A DNA stretch of 8,816 nt. It comes from Actinomycetota bacterium (GTDB taxonomy: Bacteria > Actinomycetota > Humimicrobiia > Humimicrobiales > Humimicrobiaceae). This document shows positions 1 through 5,960 of the stretch, in pieces (position 1 is the stretch's first letter; every line of letters begins with the position of its first letter). Location of the stretch: positions 1 through 8,816 of the forward strand of contig JALHTA010000455.1 in NCBI GenBank assembly GCA_022865545.1, written 5' to 3'. The notes beneath the pieces are model-generated. The model saw nothing but the letters and a program-made list of their open reading frames with translations. It was not told where the DNA came from and made no database searches. The translations under genes were made by a program, and so were the position numbers.

Positions 1-57
1 ACTGCATCTATCTATTTTTTATCCGTCCTGGATTTTTTATTGAAATCAAACAACTAA
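1..57 (+). CDS. rsmE: 16S rRNA (uracil-1498-N3) methyltransferase RsmE, C-terminal tail only
   Basis: The first 57 bases are open in frame 1 and end with TAA at 55-57, giving 18 residues that begin TASIYFLSVLDF. RsmE proteins end with an LG-x-x-ILRTETA motif followed by a short hydrophobic helix; the visible tail fits the last two residues of that motif and the helix. The stop lies 18 bases before mtaB, and rsmE directly before mtaB is a known gene order in Firmicutes (yqeU-yqeV in Bacillus subtilis). RsmE methylates U1498 of 16S rRNA using S-adenosylmethionine, through a SPOUT fold with a C-terminal knot. Only the extreme C-terminus is present, so the call rests on a short match plus context. 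It could still be the end of an unrelated gene. Confidence 0.6.
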   Translation, partial: TASIYFLSVLDFLLKSNN

Positions 58-75
58 GACTAGCAACTATTATAT

Positions 76-1443
76 ATGATAAGATTTTCTATAAATACAC
101 TCGGTTGCAAGGTAAATCTTTGTGAATCTGACGATATATCAAAAGAACTGGCCGGGCTGGGATTTGAGACGGTGAGCTTCACCGGTGATCCTGATTATTG
201 CATAATAAATACTTGCACGGTTACTGCAGAAAGCGACAAAAAAGCAAGGCAGCTAATAAGAAGGATAAAAAATAAAAACAGCAGGGCAAAGATAATAGTA
301 ACAGGATGCTTTACAGGAAATAACAGGGAATTTCTGGATGGTTTGGGCATAGACCATATAATAGATAATGACAGGAAAGATCATATTCCAAAACTTTTAC
401 TAGAGCTTGTAGGCGGCGAGGATTCAAAAGGATTACCCCGCAACTGTGCTCCTGAGACTGACTGCAGTGGAAAAATAAGTGATAGAGAGCAGCTGACCAG
501 TATTTCGCACTCAAGACCCCTTATTAAGATCCAGGACGGATGTGAACAAAACTGTACCTATTGTATTGTACCCAGGGTCAGGGGAAGATATAGAAGCACT
601 GACTTTTTAGGTATTATAAGCAAGATCGGATATATTGAATGGCTAGGTTATGAGGAAGTAGTACTTACCGGAATACATATCGGAAAGTATGGAGCAGATA
701 CCGGCGGCATAAGACCGGGTGAAGATGGTGCCGGGGTTTATGAACTGAGTCAGCTCATCACAGAAATTCTTGGTAGGACAAAGATAAAAAGAATAAGAAT
801 AAGCTCACTTGAGATAAATGAGGTCACTACAGGGCTGCTTGATGTAATTAAAAACAATAGCATAAGGATCGCATCACATCTTCACATACCGCTGCAGAGC
901 GGGAGCAGTAGGATACTTGAAGCTATGGGGCGCCCCTATGATAGAGATTATTTTATACAGAAGATCAAGGAAGTCAGGGAAACACTTCCAGGCATAGCTA
1001 TAACCACAGATATTATGGTCGGTTTTCCGGGTGAATCAAATGGTGATTTTCTGGAAACTGTCTCCCTTGTAGAAGAACTTTATTTTAGCAAGCTTCATGT
1101 CTTTAAATACTCACCTAGACCAGGCACTATTGCGTCAAACTTGAAAGAACAGGTGGATTCTCGTCAAAAAACTAAAAGAAGCGAAAAACTGCGCAAGCTG
1201 GGTGATAGTTTAAGGATTGATTTTTTAAATAATAATCTGGAAAAGAAGCTCTGGGTAGTATGTGAAAACCAGGATAATGAGAGCGGGATATTCTCAGGAA
1301 CTTCCAGTGAATATATAAAAGTATATTTTAAGAGTGAAAAAGATTTTAGAAAAATACATGGAAAACTCATTCAAGTAATATCATCTAAGAAATATCTTGA
1401 CGGAGTATGGGCCGGTGAGATCGTCAATACATCAGGGCAGTAG
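76..1443 (+). CDS. mtaB: tRNA (N6-threonylcarbamoyladenosine-37-C2)-methylthiotransferase MtaB
   Basis: This 455-residue radical-SAM methylthiotransferase converts t6A37 to ms2t6A in ANN-decoding tRNAs. The N-terminal MTTase domain (about 1-105) carries the auxiliary [4Fe-4S] ligands C11 (in NTLGCKVN), C47 (NTCTVT) and C78 (TGC). The radical-SAM domain has C156-x3-C160-x2-C163 in DGCEQNCTYC, and a TRAM-like RNA-binding tail occupies roughly 380-450. The NTLGCKVN opening and the position after rsmE favour MtaB over MiaB or RimO. Length is normal for the family. A small extra segment (about 210-222) follows the TGIHIGKYG motif compared with the B. subtilis protein as I recall it. The ATG at 76 has no Shine-Dalgarno sequence in the 20 bases before it, and rsmE ends 18 bases upstream, so it is probably co-transcribed with rsmE. 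No convincing terminator follows. Confidence 0.95.
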   Translation: MIRFSINTLGCKVNLCESDDISKELAGLGFETVSFTGDPDYCIINTCTVTAESDKKARQLIRRIKNKNSRAKIIVTGCFTGNNREFLDGLGIDHIIDNDRKDHIPKLLLELVGGEDSKGLPRNCAPETDCSGKISDREQLTSISHSRPLIKIQDGCEQNCTYCIVPRVRGRYRSTDFLGIISKIGYIEWLGYEEVVLTGIHIGKYGADTGGIRPGEDGAGVYELSQLITEILGRTKIKRIRISSLEINEVTTGLLDVIKNNSIRIASHLHIPLQSGSSRILEAMGRPYDRDYFIQKIKEVRETLPGIAITTDIMVGFPGESNGDFLETVSLVEELYFSKLHVFKYSPRPGTIASNLKEQVDSRQKTKRSEKLRKLGDSLRIDFLNNNLEKKLWVVCENQDNESGIFSGTSSEYIKVYFKSEKDFRKIHGKLIQVISSKKYLDGVWAGEIVNTSGQ

Positions 1444-1500
1444 AAAAGGTATCAAAGTATTAATGGCTCCGAACGAAGATACGATAATATTGGATTTAAT

Positions 1501-1515
1501 TATTTTTCAAAAATA
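1501..1515. repeat. AT-rich inverted repeat, 7-base arms
   Basis: TATTTTT and AAAAATA are exact reverse complements around a single C at 1508. It lies about 70 bases upstream of the main promoter. It could be a protein-binding site or simply chance in a very AT-rich spacer. It is not a terminator, because the arms contain no G or C and a one-base loop cannot form. Confidence 0.3.
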
Positions 1516-1535
1516 CATTATAATTTAATATATTA

Positions 1536-1549
1536 TTTAGAATTCTAAA
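1536..1549. repeat. 14-base perfect palindrome upstream of the HIT promoter
   Basis: TTTAGAATTCTAAA reads the same on both strands and ends 32 bases before the proposed -35 element. Perfect palindromes of this size at this distance can be dimer-binding operator or activator sites. The low-complexity, AT-rich surroundings make chance a real alternative. No known regulator motif was recognised. Confidence 0.3.
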
Positions 1550-1581
1550 AACATGAAACACGCAAGCAAAATCAATATAAA

Positions 1582-1609
1582 TTGTAAAATTTAAAAAAAA
1601 TAGTATAAT
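1582..1609 (+). promoter_or_regulatory. Sigma-70/sigma-A type promoter for the HIT-phoH-pgpH-ybeY operon
   Basis: A perfect -10 hexamer TATAAT lies at 1604-1609. A TTGTAA -35 (four of six to consensus) lies at 1582-1587, giving a 16-base spacer. The upstream DNA is AT-rich, as expected of an UP element. Transcription would start near 1615-1617 and give a leader of about 65 bases before the HIT start codon. This is the best promoter in the window and is followed only by closely spaced same-strand genes, so it probably drives the phoH-ybeY group. Confidence 0.65.
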
Positions 1610-1621
1610 TTCATGCTCAGG

Positions 1622-1667
1622 GCTAAAATCAGGTAATTATTTAGCAGGGTTTTATATGTTTAATTAC
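1622..1667 (+). promoter_or_regulatory. Possible leader RNA pseudoknot ahead of the HIT gene
   Basis: Two exact pairings interlock. GCTAAA (1622-1627) pairs with TTTAGC (1640-1645). GTAATTA (1633-1639), which lies in the loop of that hairpin, pairs with TAATTAC (1661-1667). This is the geometry of an H-type pseudoknot: stems of 6 and 7 bp, loops of 5, 0 and 15 bases, with the stems able to stack directly. The structure would start within a few bases of the predicted transcript start and end one base before the Shine-Dalgarno sequence. It matches no riboswitch class I recognise. AT-rich pairings of this length can arise by chance, so the structure is a hypothesis. Confidence 0.3.
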
Positions 1668-1668
1668 T

Positions 1669-1674
1669 AGAGGT
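1669..1674 (+). promoter_or_regulatory. Ribosome binding site that sets the HIT TTG start
   Basis: AGAGGT lies seven bases before the TTG at 1682, which is ideal spacing. It supports a TTG start giving the expected N-terminus with the CLFC motif at residues 4-7. It directly follows the 3' arm of the proposed leader structure, so folding there could affect its accessibility. Confidence 0.7.
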
Positions 1675-1681
1675 AAAAGAA

Positions 1682-2026
1682 TTGAAAGATTGTCTTTTTT
1701 GTAAGATTGCAAATAAGGAAATTGAAAGTGATATAGTGTTTGAAAGTGACAAAGTCATGGTCTTTAAAGATGTATCACCGGTAGCCCCTGTCCACCTTCT
1801 TGTCATACCAAAAAAGCATATAAGTTCTATTATGGAAATAGACAAGATGGACGGCCCGGAAATAGAAGGTATGATGAAGACAATAGTTTCAATGGCTTCG
1901 GATCTGGGACTTGAGAAAGATGGTTTCAGGATCGTCACTAATATAGGTGACAATGGAGGACAGTCAGTAGGGCATCTTCACTTTCATATATTAGGTAAAA
2001 GAAAATTTGTATGGCCGCCAGGATAA
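1682..2026 (+). CDS. HIT-family (histidine triad) nucleotide-binding hydrolase, HinT-like
   Basis: This 114-residue protein is the typical length of a bacterial HinT-like enzyme, a family that hydrolyses purine nucleoside phosphoramidates and related AMP adducts. The signature HLHFH gives H98, H100 and H102; by analogy with HINT1 the middle histidine (H100) is the nucleophile. C4 and C7 (CLFC) with H46 and H98 form the likely structural zinc site seen in one HIT branch. The protein ends in WPPG, as many homologues do. The start is TTG, supported by AGAGGT seven bases upstream. It is the first gene after the strongest promoter in the window and lies 75 bases before phoH. A HIT gene close to mtaB or phoH is a known arrangement. 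The physiological substrate cannot be told from sequence. Confidence 0.93.
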   Translation: MKDCLFCKIANKEIESDIVFESDKVMVFKDVSPVAPVHLLVIPKKHISSIMEIDKMDGPEIEGMMKTIVSMASDLGLEKDGFRIVTNIGDNGGQSVGHLHFHILGKRKFVWPPG

Positions 2027-2090
2027 GAAGAATCAAATAATTAAAAAAGATTATTAGATTAAACAAAAACATGCAGTGCAATCAATAAAT

Positions 2091-2099
2091 AAAGGAGAG
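2091..2099 (+). promoter_or_regulatory. Ribosome binding site for phoH
   Basis: AAAGGAGAG is the strongest Shine-Dalgarno sequence in the window. GGAG (2094-2097) lies four bases before the TTG start at 2102, slightly close but usable. No in-frame ATG lies near enough to be a better start. Confidence 0.75.
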
Positions 2100-2101
2100 T
2101 T

Positions 2102-3073
2102 TTGTCTCCAATTAAACAAAAAATTAATCTTGAATTTATAAACAATCACTCTATTTCTGAAATTCTGGGAGATAGGGATGAACTGATAAAGCTGATTGAA
2201 AGAAAATACAATGTAGAAGCATTTGTCCTTGGAAACGATATAGAAATAACAGGTAAGACAAAGAATGTAAAAGAAGTAGCAAGGCTCATAAGAGAATTAA
2301 CACTTCAGGTTAATCTGGGTCAGGACATAAACAAGGAAAAAGTAAGTGATTCAATAAATATTATGGAAAATAAGTCTGATCTAAAACCGCATCAGATCTT
2401 TGGCGAGAGCATTATGGTAAACAGCGGTAAAAAAATAAAACCCCGGACGGAAGGTCAAAAAAAATATATAGAGGCCATAAAAGCCAATACCATAGTCTTT
2501 GGGATAGGACCCGCTGGTACAGGCAAGACATATCTTGCGCTTGCGGCTGCAGTCGAGGCGCTCAAGGAAAACAGGGTCGGTAGGATAATTCTTGTAAAAC
2601 CAGTAGTAGAAGCCGGAGAGAAACTAGGTTTTCTTCCCGGGGATATTTATGATAAGGTCAATCCGTATTTGAGGCCTCTTTATGATGCGCTTTATGAGAT
2701 GCTTGATATTGAGAAATTCCAGCAGTACAAGGATATGGGAATTATTGAAGTAGTGCCCCTTGCATATATGAGGGGAAGGACACTAAATGATTCATTTATA
2801 TTGCTTGATGAAGCACAGAATTCTTCACCCGAGCAGATGAAGATGTTTTTGACCAGGCTGGGATTCGGATCCAAAATGGTAGTTACAGGAGATATTACCC
2901 AGGTCGACCTTCCAAGTGACAGGGATTCCGGCCTGATATTTGTAAAAGGCATACTTAAAGGTCTTGAAGGTATCGAATTTGTAAACCTTACCTCTAAAGA
3001 TGTGGTAAGACATGAGCTAGTACAGAGGATTGTCGATGCCTATAAGGAATTTGATGAAAGGATAAAAAGATAA
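2102..3073 (+). CDS. phoH: PhoH family ATPase (PhoH/YbeZ type)
   Basis: The protein has 323 residues, the usual PhoH/YbeZ size. The N-terminal 85 or so residues look like the KH-like RNA-binding region of this family. After a variable linker (about 85-115) comes the P-loop ATPase domain, with Walker A GPAGTGKT at 136-143 and Walker B LLDEAQN at 234-240. A conserved VTGD-x-x-QVDLP segment follows near 262-271. PhoH ATPases of this type are commonly encoded beside ybeY and are tied to RNA/ribosome metabolism, although the exact reaction is not settled. The start is TTG with a strong ribosome binding site, and the next gene follows after 66 bases. The name comes from E. coli phosphate-starvation work; nothing here shows a phosphate-regulation site. 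Confidence 0.95.
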   Translation: MSPIKQKINLEFINNHSISEILGDRDELIKLIERKYNVEAFVLGNDIEITGKTKNVKEVARLIRELTLQVNLGQDINKEKVSDSINIMENKSDLKPHQIFGESIMVNSGKKIKPRTEGQKKYIEAIKANTIVFGIGPAGTGKTYLALAAAVEALKENRVGRIILVKPVVEAGEKLGFLPGDIYDKVNPYLRPLYDALYEMLDIEKFQQYKDMGIIEVVPLAYMRGRTLNDSFILLDEAQNSSPEQMKMFLTRLGFGSKMVVTGDITQVDLPSDRDSGLIFVKGILKGLEGIEFVNLTSKDVVRHELVQRIVDAYKEFDERIKR

Positions 3074-3094
3074 ACAGTTGCTCGTCCGGCATTT

Positions 3095-3103
3095 TGTTAA
3101 AAT
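3095..3103 (+). promoter_or_regulatory. Candidate extended -10 promoter before pgpH
   Basis: TGTTAAAAT matches the extended -10 form TG-N-TAnnnT within the phoH-pgpH spacer, 36 bases before the pgpH ATG. There is no convincing -35 at the right distance. The same bases form a small hairpin (CATTTT 3090-3095 with AAAATG 3099-3104, three-base loop), so the signal is ambiguous. If real, it would add transcription of pgpH on top of operon read-through. Confidence 0.2.
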
Positions 3104-3139
3104 GTTTGGGACATTATCACAAACCTGTAAAGATATATT

Positions 3140-5335
3140 ATGTTTGTAAAAAATAAAAAAAAGAACAATACAAAAAATGAAAGCGGGATGGAAAGAACCC
3201 AGGGCTTCTTTAGTAGATACTTTTCACCTGGAAGCCAGTCTGCCCAAAGATTATATATTTTTATAATCACCCTCGGACTGCTGGTGGCAATACTTTCCTA
3301 TGTCTACGCACCTGATATAGGGATAGAGCTCGGCAGTGCCAGTCCAAGGACCGTAAAAGCGAATAAGGGAATCGAATTCGAGGACTTTCAGAAAACAGTT
3401 GAGGACCGTAATTCAAATGAAGCAGAAGTCGAGGATATATATACTTATGACCTGGAAGTCTTAAATGGAGAGGAAGGCACCCTATACCAGATAAGGTATT
3501 TTTACATTCTAACCTCAGTGGTACAGAAAAAAGAAGACAAGACAATAGAAGAAAAAATTGATTACCTTACGAATCTTTTCGGAAATGAATATCCGGAATC
3601 TATAGTAACGGCAGCTTTAAGCCTGCAGGTCGACCAAATAAATATCCTGCTTGAAAGAACCCAGTATATTGCCAGGGAAATAATGAAGGAAGAGATAAAG
3701 CCAACTGAGCTTGATTTTGCTAAAAGTAAAGCTACATCATTGGCTGAGACTGATGCAGATATCTCTATAGTAAATGTCCCTATAGTCACTGCAGCGCTTC
3801 AAAAAAATATAAGGCCAACTGCAGTATTTAATCCTACGGGGACAGAAAAGGCAAGAGAAGAAGCAAGGCTCAATACCCAGCTACATATGGTGACTATCGT
3901 AGAGGGGCAGACAATCGTATTTGAGGGTGAAATCGTAAATGAAAACGATATCCTTATATTGACCCAACTGGGCTTGCTTCAGAGGGATTTTAACTGGAGC
4001 CTCTTCCTATATATATTCTTCATATGCACGGTAACTGTATTTCTTTTCGGATTTTATCTTTTTAGATTTGAAAGATCTATATTTAATAATACAAAAAAAG
4101 TGATAATAAATGCACTGCTTGTGGTTATTTTTACGGCACTCATAAAAGCCTTAACTATACTTTCATCTATACATCTAAATTTCTGGAACTATTTGTTTCC
4201 TATTATCACAGTTTCACTTATAAGCACTATTCTCTTTAATTCAAGGATCGGCATAATGCTCACACTCATCCTGGGATTATTTGCAGGGATCGCTACAGAT
4301 TTTGATTTTTCAATTGCCATAGCTTATGTACTTGGTGGAATGTTATCCACCTATATGGTATCAAAAGTCTCGCAGAGATCAGAAGTCATGCGGGCAGGAT
4401 TTATCAGTTCGCTTGTACTTGCTTTTCTTTTCCTCACGGTCAACCTTATCGGAGGCGAGTTCAGGACAATTGCACTTTATACAATAATGGGAGTACTTAA
4501 TGGTATTATTTCAGCGATCCTGGCCATAGGCCTGCTTCCATTCATAGAGTCTGCTTTCAATGTCGTTACGGCTATGGGCCTGCTTGAACTCTCGCATACG
4601 GATCAGCCCCTTCTCAAGAGACTCCTGATTGCCGCTCCCGGGACATATAATCATAGCCTCCTGGTAGGACATCTCTCTGAGAGTGCAGCAAAAGCTATAG
4701 GTGCTGATTCATTACTCGTAAAGGTCGCAGCCCTCTATCATGACCTGGGCAAGCTTAAAAGACCGGAATATTTCTATGAAAACCAGGGTGATATAGAAAA
4801 TGTACATGATAAATTGAACCCATCGATGAGCAGAAATATTATTGCAAATCATATAAAAGACGGTATGGAAGTAGCAAAACAGAATAAGATCCCGAGGAGG
4901 GTTTTAAATATAATATCACAGCATCACGGCAATTCTCTCATTACTTATTTTTATGAGAAGCAAAAAGGAAAGACTTCTAAGGAAAATGGAGATATAGACG
5001 GGCTTAAGGGCCATTTCAGGTATCCAGCTAAAAAACCTCAGAGCAAAGAAGCTGCGATACTTATGCTCGCAGACTCTACCGAGGCTGCAGTCAGGTCCAT
5101 TGAAAAGATAACCCCCAAAAAGATAGAGCAGATGGTAAATGATATTGTAGAAGACCGTATAAATGACGGACAACTTTCGCAGGCTGAGATCACTCTAAGA
5201 GAGATAGAACAAGTTAAAAACTCCCTGATAGATGGATTAATATCTATTTATCATTCGAGGATCACTTATTCAGATAGTAGGAAAACACCTGATACCGAAG
5301 ACCTAACTATTATTGCAAGCAGCGATTATTACTAG
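3140..5335 (+). CDS. pgpH: Membrane c-di-AMP phosphodiesterase PgpH/YqfF (7TMR-HDED, 7TM, HD domains)
   Basis: This 731-residue membrane protein belongs to the PgpH (YqfF) family, which hydrolyses c-di-AMP to pApA. A lysine-rich cytoplasmic start precedes a membrane helix at about 38-57. An extracytoplasmic 7TMR-HDED-type domain follows at about 60-283, then some seven hydrophobic helices between about 285 and 475, then a cytoplasmic HD phosphohydrolase domain to about 700. The HD metal ligands are visible: H505 (TYNHS), H534-D535 (YHDLGK), H571 (ANH), H595-H596 (QHHG) and D645 (ADS). All catalytic positions are intact, so it should be active. The ATG at 3140 has no clear Shine-Dalgarno sequence; an in-frame ATG at 3188 would remove 16 lysine-rich residues. 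It sits between phoH and ybeY, the standard Firmicutes order. No c-di-AMP cyclase is encoded in this window. Confidence 0.95.
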   Translation: MFVKNKKKNNTKNESGMERTQGFFSRYFSPGSQSAQRLYIFIITLGLLVAILSYVYAPDIGIELGSASPRTVKANKGIEFEDFQKTVEDRNSNEAEVEDIYTYDLEVLNGEEGTLYQIRYFYILTSVVQKKEDKTIEEKIDYLTNLFGNEYPESIVTAALSLQVDQINILLERTQYIAREIMKEEIKPTELDFAKSKATSLAETDADISIVNVPIVTAALQKNIRPTAVFNPTGTEKAREEARLNTQLHMVTIVEGQTIVFEGEIVNENDILILTQLGLLQRDFNWSLFLYIFFICTVTVFLFGFYLFRFERSIFNNTKKVIINALLVVIFTALIKALTILSSIHLNFWNYLFPIITVSLISTILFNSRIGIMLTLILGLFAGIATDFDFSIAIAYVLGGMLSTYMVSKVSQRSEVMRAGFISSLVLAFLFLTVNLIGGEFRTIALYTIMGVLNGIISAILAIGLLPFIESAFNVVTAMGLLELSHTDQPLLKRLLIAAPGTYNHSLLVGHLSESAAKAIGADSLLVKVAALYHDLGKLKRPEYFYENQGDIENVHDKLNPSMSRNIIANHIKDGMEVAKQNKIPRRVLNIISQHHGNSLITYFYEKQKGKTSKENGDIDGLKGHFRYPAKKPQSKEAAILMLADSTEAAVRSIEKITPKKIEQMVNDIVEDRINDGQLSQAEITLREIEQVKNSLIDGLISIYHSRITYSDSRKTPDTEDLTIIASSDYY

Positions 5336-5370
5336 GAGCCTGTACGATAACTTGGGCTCAGATGGGCTCA
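5336..5370 (+). repeat. Tandem TGGGCTCA octamers and hairpin in the pgpH-ybeY spacer
   Basis: TGGGCTCA occurs at 5353-5360 and again at 5363-5370, exactly ten bases (one helical turn) apart. GAGCC at 5336-5340, which starts on the base after the pgpH stop, can pair with GGCTC at either 5355-5359 or 5365-5369. Two alternative stem-loops are therefore possible before the ybeY start at 5382. There is no T-run, so this is not an intrinsic terminator. It may be a binding site, an mRNA processing site or coincidence. Confidence 0.4.
5337..5355 (+). repeat. 19-base intergenic repeat, copy A (after pgpH)
   Basis: AGCCTGTACGATAACTTGG starts two bases after the pgpH stop codon. It matches copy B at 5855-5873 in 17 of 19 positions, and both copies lie immediately downstream of a stop codon in successive spacers. 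It is too short for a known mobile repeat and has no target-site structure. Function unknown. Confidence 0.55.
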
Positions 5371-5381
5371 TGGCCTAAAAT

Positions 5382-5846
5382 ATGAAAATAGAACTTATAA
5401 ACAATCAGGATAAAGTCGGTCTTGACCTGGGACTTATAGAAAAGGTATCCACCTATGTCTCAAATAAATTTGACTCAGGTCCCGATAATGTCGTAAATAT
5501 CATATTGTCCGATAGCTCAGAAATAAGAAAGCTTAATGAAGAATATAGGAATATCTGCAGGACGACAGATGTACTTTCATTTTCTTATCTATCTGATAGG
5601 GAGTCACTGCATGGCAAAGATCCACTTTTTACTATAGGTGAAATATATATTTGCCCGGAGGTAGCAAAGGAAAATGCAAAAAATCAGGACCAGGGTTGGA
5701 ATCTTGATCTAGAAATAATCCTTCTTGTCATACATGGAATACTTCATATTTATGATTATGACCATGAAGAAGAGGATGACAGGATAGAAATGGAAAATCT
5801 ACAGGAATGCATTATTGTTGATATTAGAAATAATTTCGGACTGTAA
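5382..5846 (+). CDS. ybeY: Endoribonuclease/rRNA maturation factor YbeY
   Basis: This 154-residue protein is the usual size of YbeY, a zinc-dependent single-strand endoribonuclease acting in 16S rRNA maturation and ribosome quality control. The metal site is complete: H118-x3-H122-x5-H128 within HGILHIYDYDH. The upstream RTTDVLSF segment (about 61-68) corresponds to the family TDVLSF motif, and the preceding EEYR supplies the conserved arginine. One departure stands out: the family usually reads HGxLHLxGYDH, but here the glycine before YDH is D125. The ATG at 5382 lies 46 bases after pgpH and has no evident Shine-Dalgarno sequence. Position between pgpH and the era group is conserved widely, which fits its joint role with Era in small-subunit assembly. 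Confidence 0.95.
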   Translation: MKIELINNQDKVGLDLGLIEKVSTYVSNKFDSGPDNVVNIILSDSSEIRKLNEEYRNICRTTDVLSFSYLSDRESLHGKDPLFTIGEIYICPEVAKENAKNQDQGWNLDLEIILLVIHGILHIYDYDHEEEDDRIEMENLQECIIVDIRNNFGL

Positions 5847-5849
5847 ACC

Positions 5850-5889
5850 CCAGTAGCCTGTACGAGAACCTGGAAAATAAAATTACTGG
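5850..5889 (+). other. Stem-loop enclosing repeat copy B, after ybeY
   Basis: CCAGTA (5850-5855) pairs exactly with TACTGG (5884-5889), with a 28-base loop that contains most of repeat copy B. A competing shorter pairing, CCAG (5850-5853) with CTGG (5870-5873), is also possible. No T-run follows, so termination is unlikely. It starts four bases after the ybeY stop codon and could be a 3' end or processing structure. Confidence 0.3.
5855..5873 (+). repeat. 19-base intergenic repeat, copy B (after ybeY)
   Basis: AGCCTGTACGAGAACCTGG differs from copy A (5337-5355) at only two positions and starts nine bases after the ybeY stop codon. Both copies are centred on a GTAC tetramer. No role is known to me. 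Confidence 0.55.
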
Positions 5890-5897
5890 AATCCCTA

Positions 5898-5923
5898 TTG
5901 ACACATATTGTAAAATCTATAGT
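5898..5923 (+). promoter_or_regulatory. Possible internal promoter for the GNAT-era-deoC-recO segment
   Basis: A perfect -35 hexamer TTGACA lies at 5898-5903. The best -10 candidate is TATAGT at 5918-5923, but the spacer is then only 14 bases, shorter than the usual 16-18. The location in the longest spacer downstream of the first promoter makes an internal promoter plausible. The spacing problem keeps confidence low. Confidence 0.3.
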
Positions 5924-5940
5924 AGATGTATTTTTTTTAC
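5910..5940 (+). terminator. Weak AT hairpin with T-tract, possible partial terminator
   Basis: ATCTA (5915-5919) pairs with TAGAT (5923-5927) around a TAG loop, and eight T residues follow at 5931-5938. GTAAAA (5910-5915) can alternatively pair with TTTTAC (5935-5940). The stem has only one G-C pair, so efficient termination is doubtful. It overlaps the candidate promoter, so at most one of the two readings is likely to be right. Confidence 0.2.
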
Positions 5941-5960
5941 CAAAAACCTTAAATCTGTAA

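Larger units (their letters stand above)
1444..1681. other. mtaB-HIT intergenic regulatory region
   Basis: These 238 bases carry no gene I can support. The region is very AT-rich. In order it holds a short stretch at 1480-1493 resembling the repeat found after pgpH and ybeY, an inverted repeat TATTTTT-C-AAAAATA at 1501-1515, a 14-base perfect palindrome TTTAGAATTCTAAA at 1536-1549, a promoter at 1582-1609, a structured leader at 1622-1667 and a ribosome binding site at 1669-1674. A second, weaker TATAAT lies at 1519-1524 with only a poor -35 (TTTAAT at 1495-1500). No GC-rich hairpin plus T-run is present to terminate mtaB. A 13-codon frame from ATG 1553 has no ribosome binding site and was not accepted as a gene. 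Confidence 0.6.

Noticed and set aside
311..514. Minus-strand open frame within mtaB, and similar minus-strand frames elsewhere (for example 1660-1953, 3267-3545, 7686-8042, 8372-8605)
   Set aside because: Each lies inside a well-supported + strand gene, has no recognisable domain and no plausible ribosome binding site in context. They are shadows of conserved coding sequence.
1553..1594. Thirteen-codon frame (ATG 1553 to TAA) in the mtaB-HIT spacer
   Set aside because: It has no Shine-Dalgarno sequence and runs into the proposed -35 element of the promoter. Short frames like this are expected by chance.
2072..2080. TGCAGTGCA inverted repeat in the HIT-phoH spacer
   Set aside because: Four-base arms around one base are too short to stand out, and no promoter elements flank it.
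3090..3124. Hairpins CATTTT/AAAATG (3090-3104) and GTTTG/CAAAC (3104-3124) as a phoH terminator
   Set aside because: Stems are short and AT-rich, neither is followed by a T-run, and pgpH follows in the same direction within 66 bases.
3188..3190. Alternative pgpH start at the internal ATG (residue 17)
   Set aside because: The only purine-rich sequence before it (AAAGCGGG) touches the ATG with no spacing, and lysine-rich cytoplasmic starts are normal in this family. The upstream ATG was kept, though neither is well supported by a ribosome binding site.
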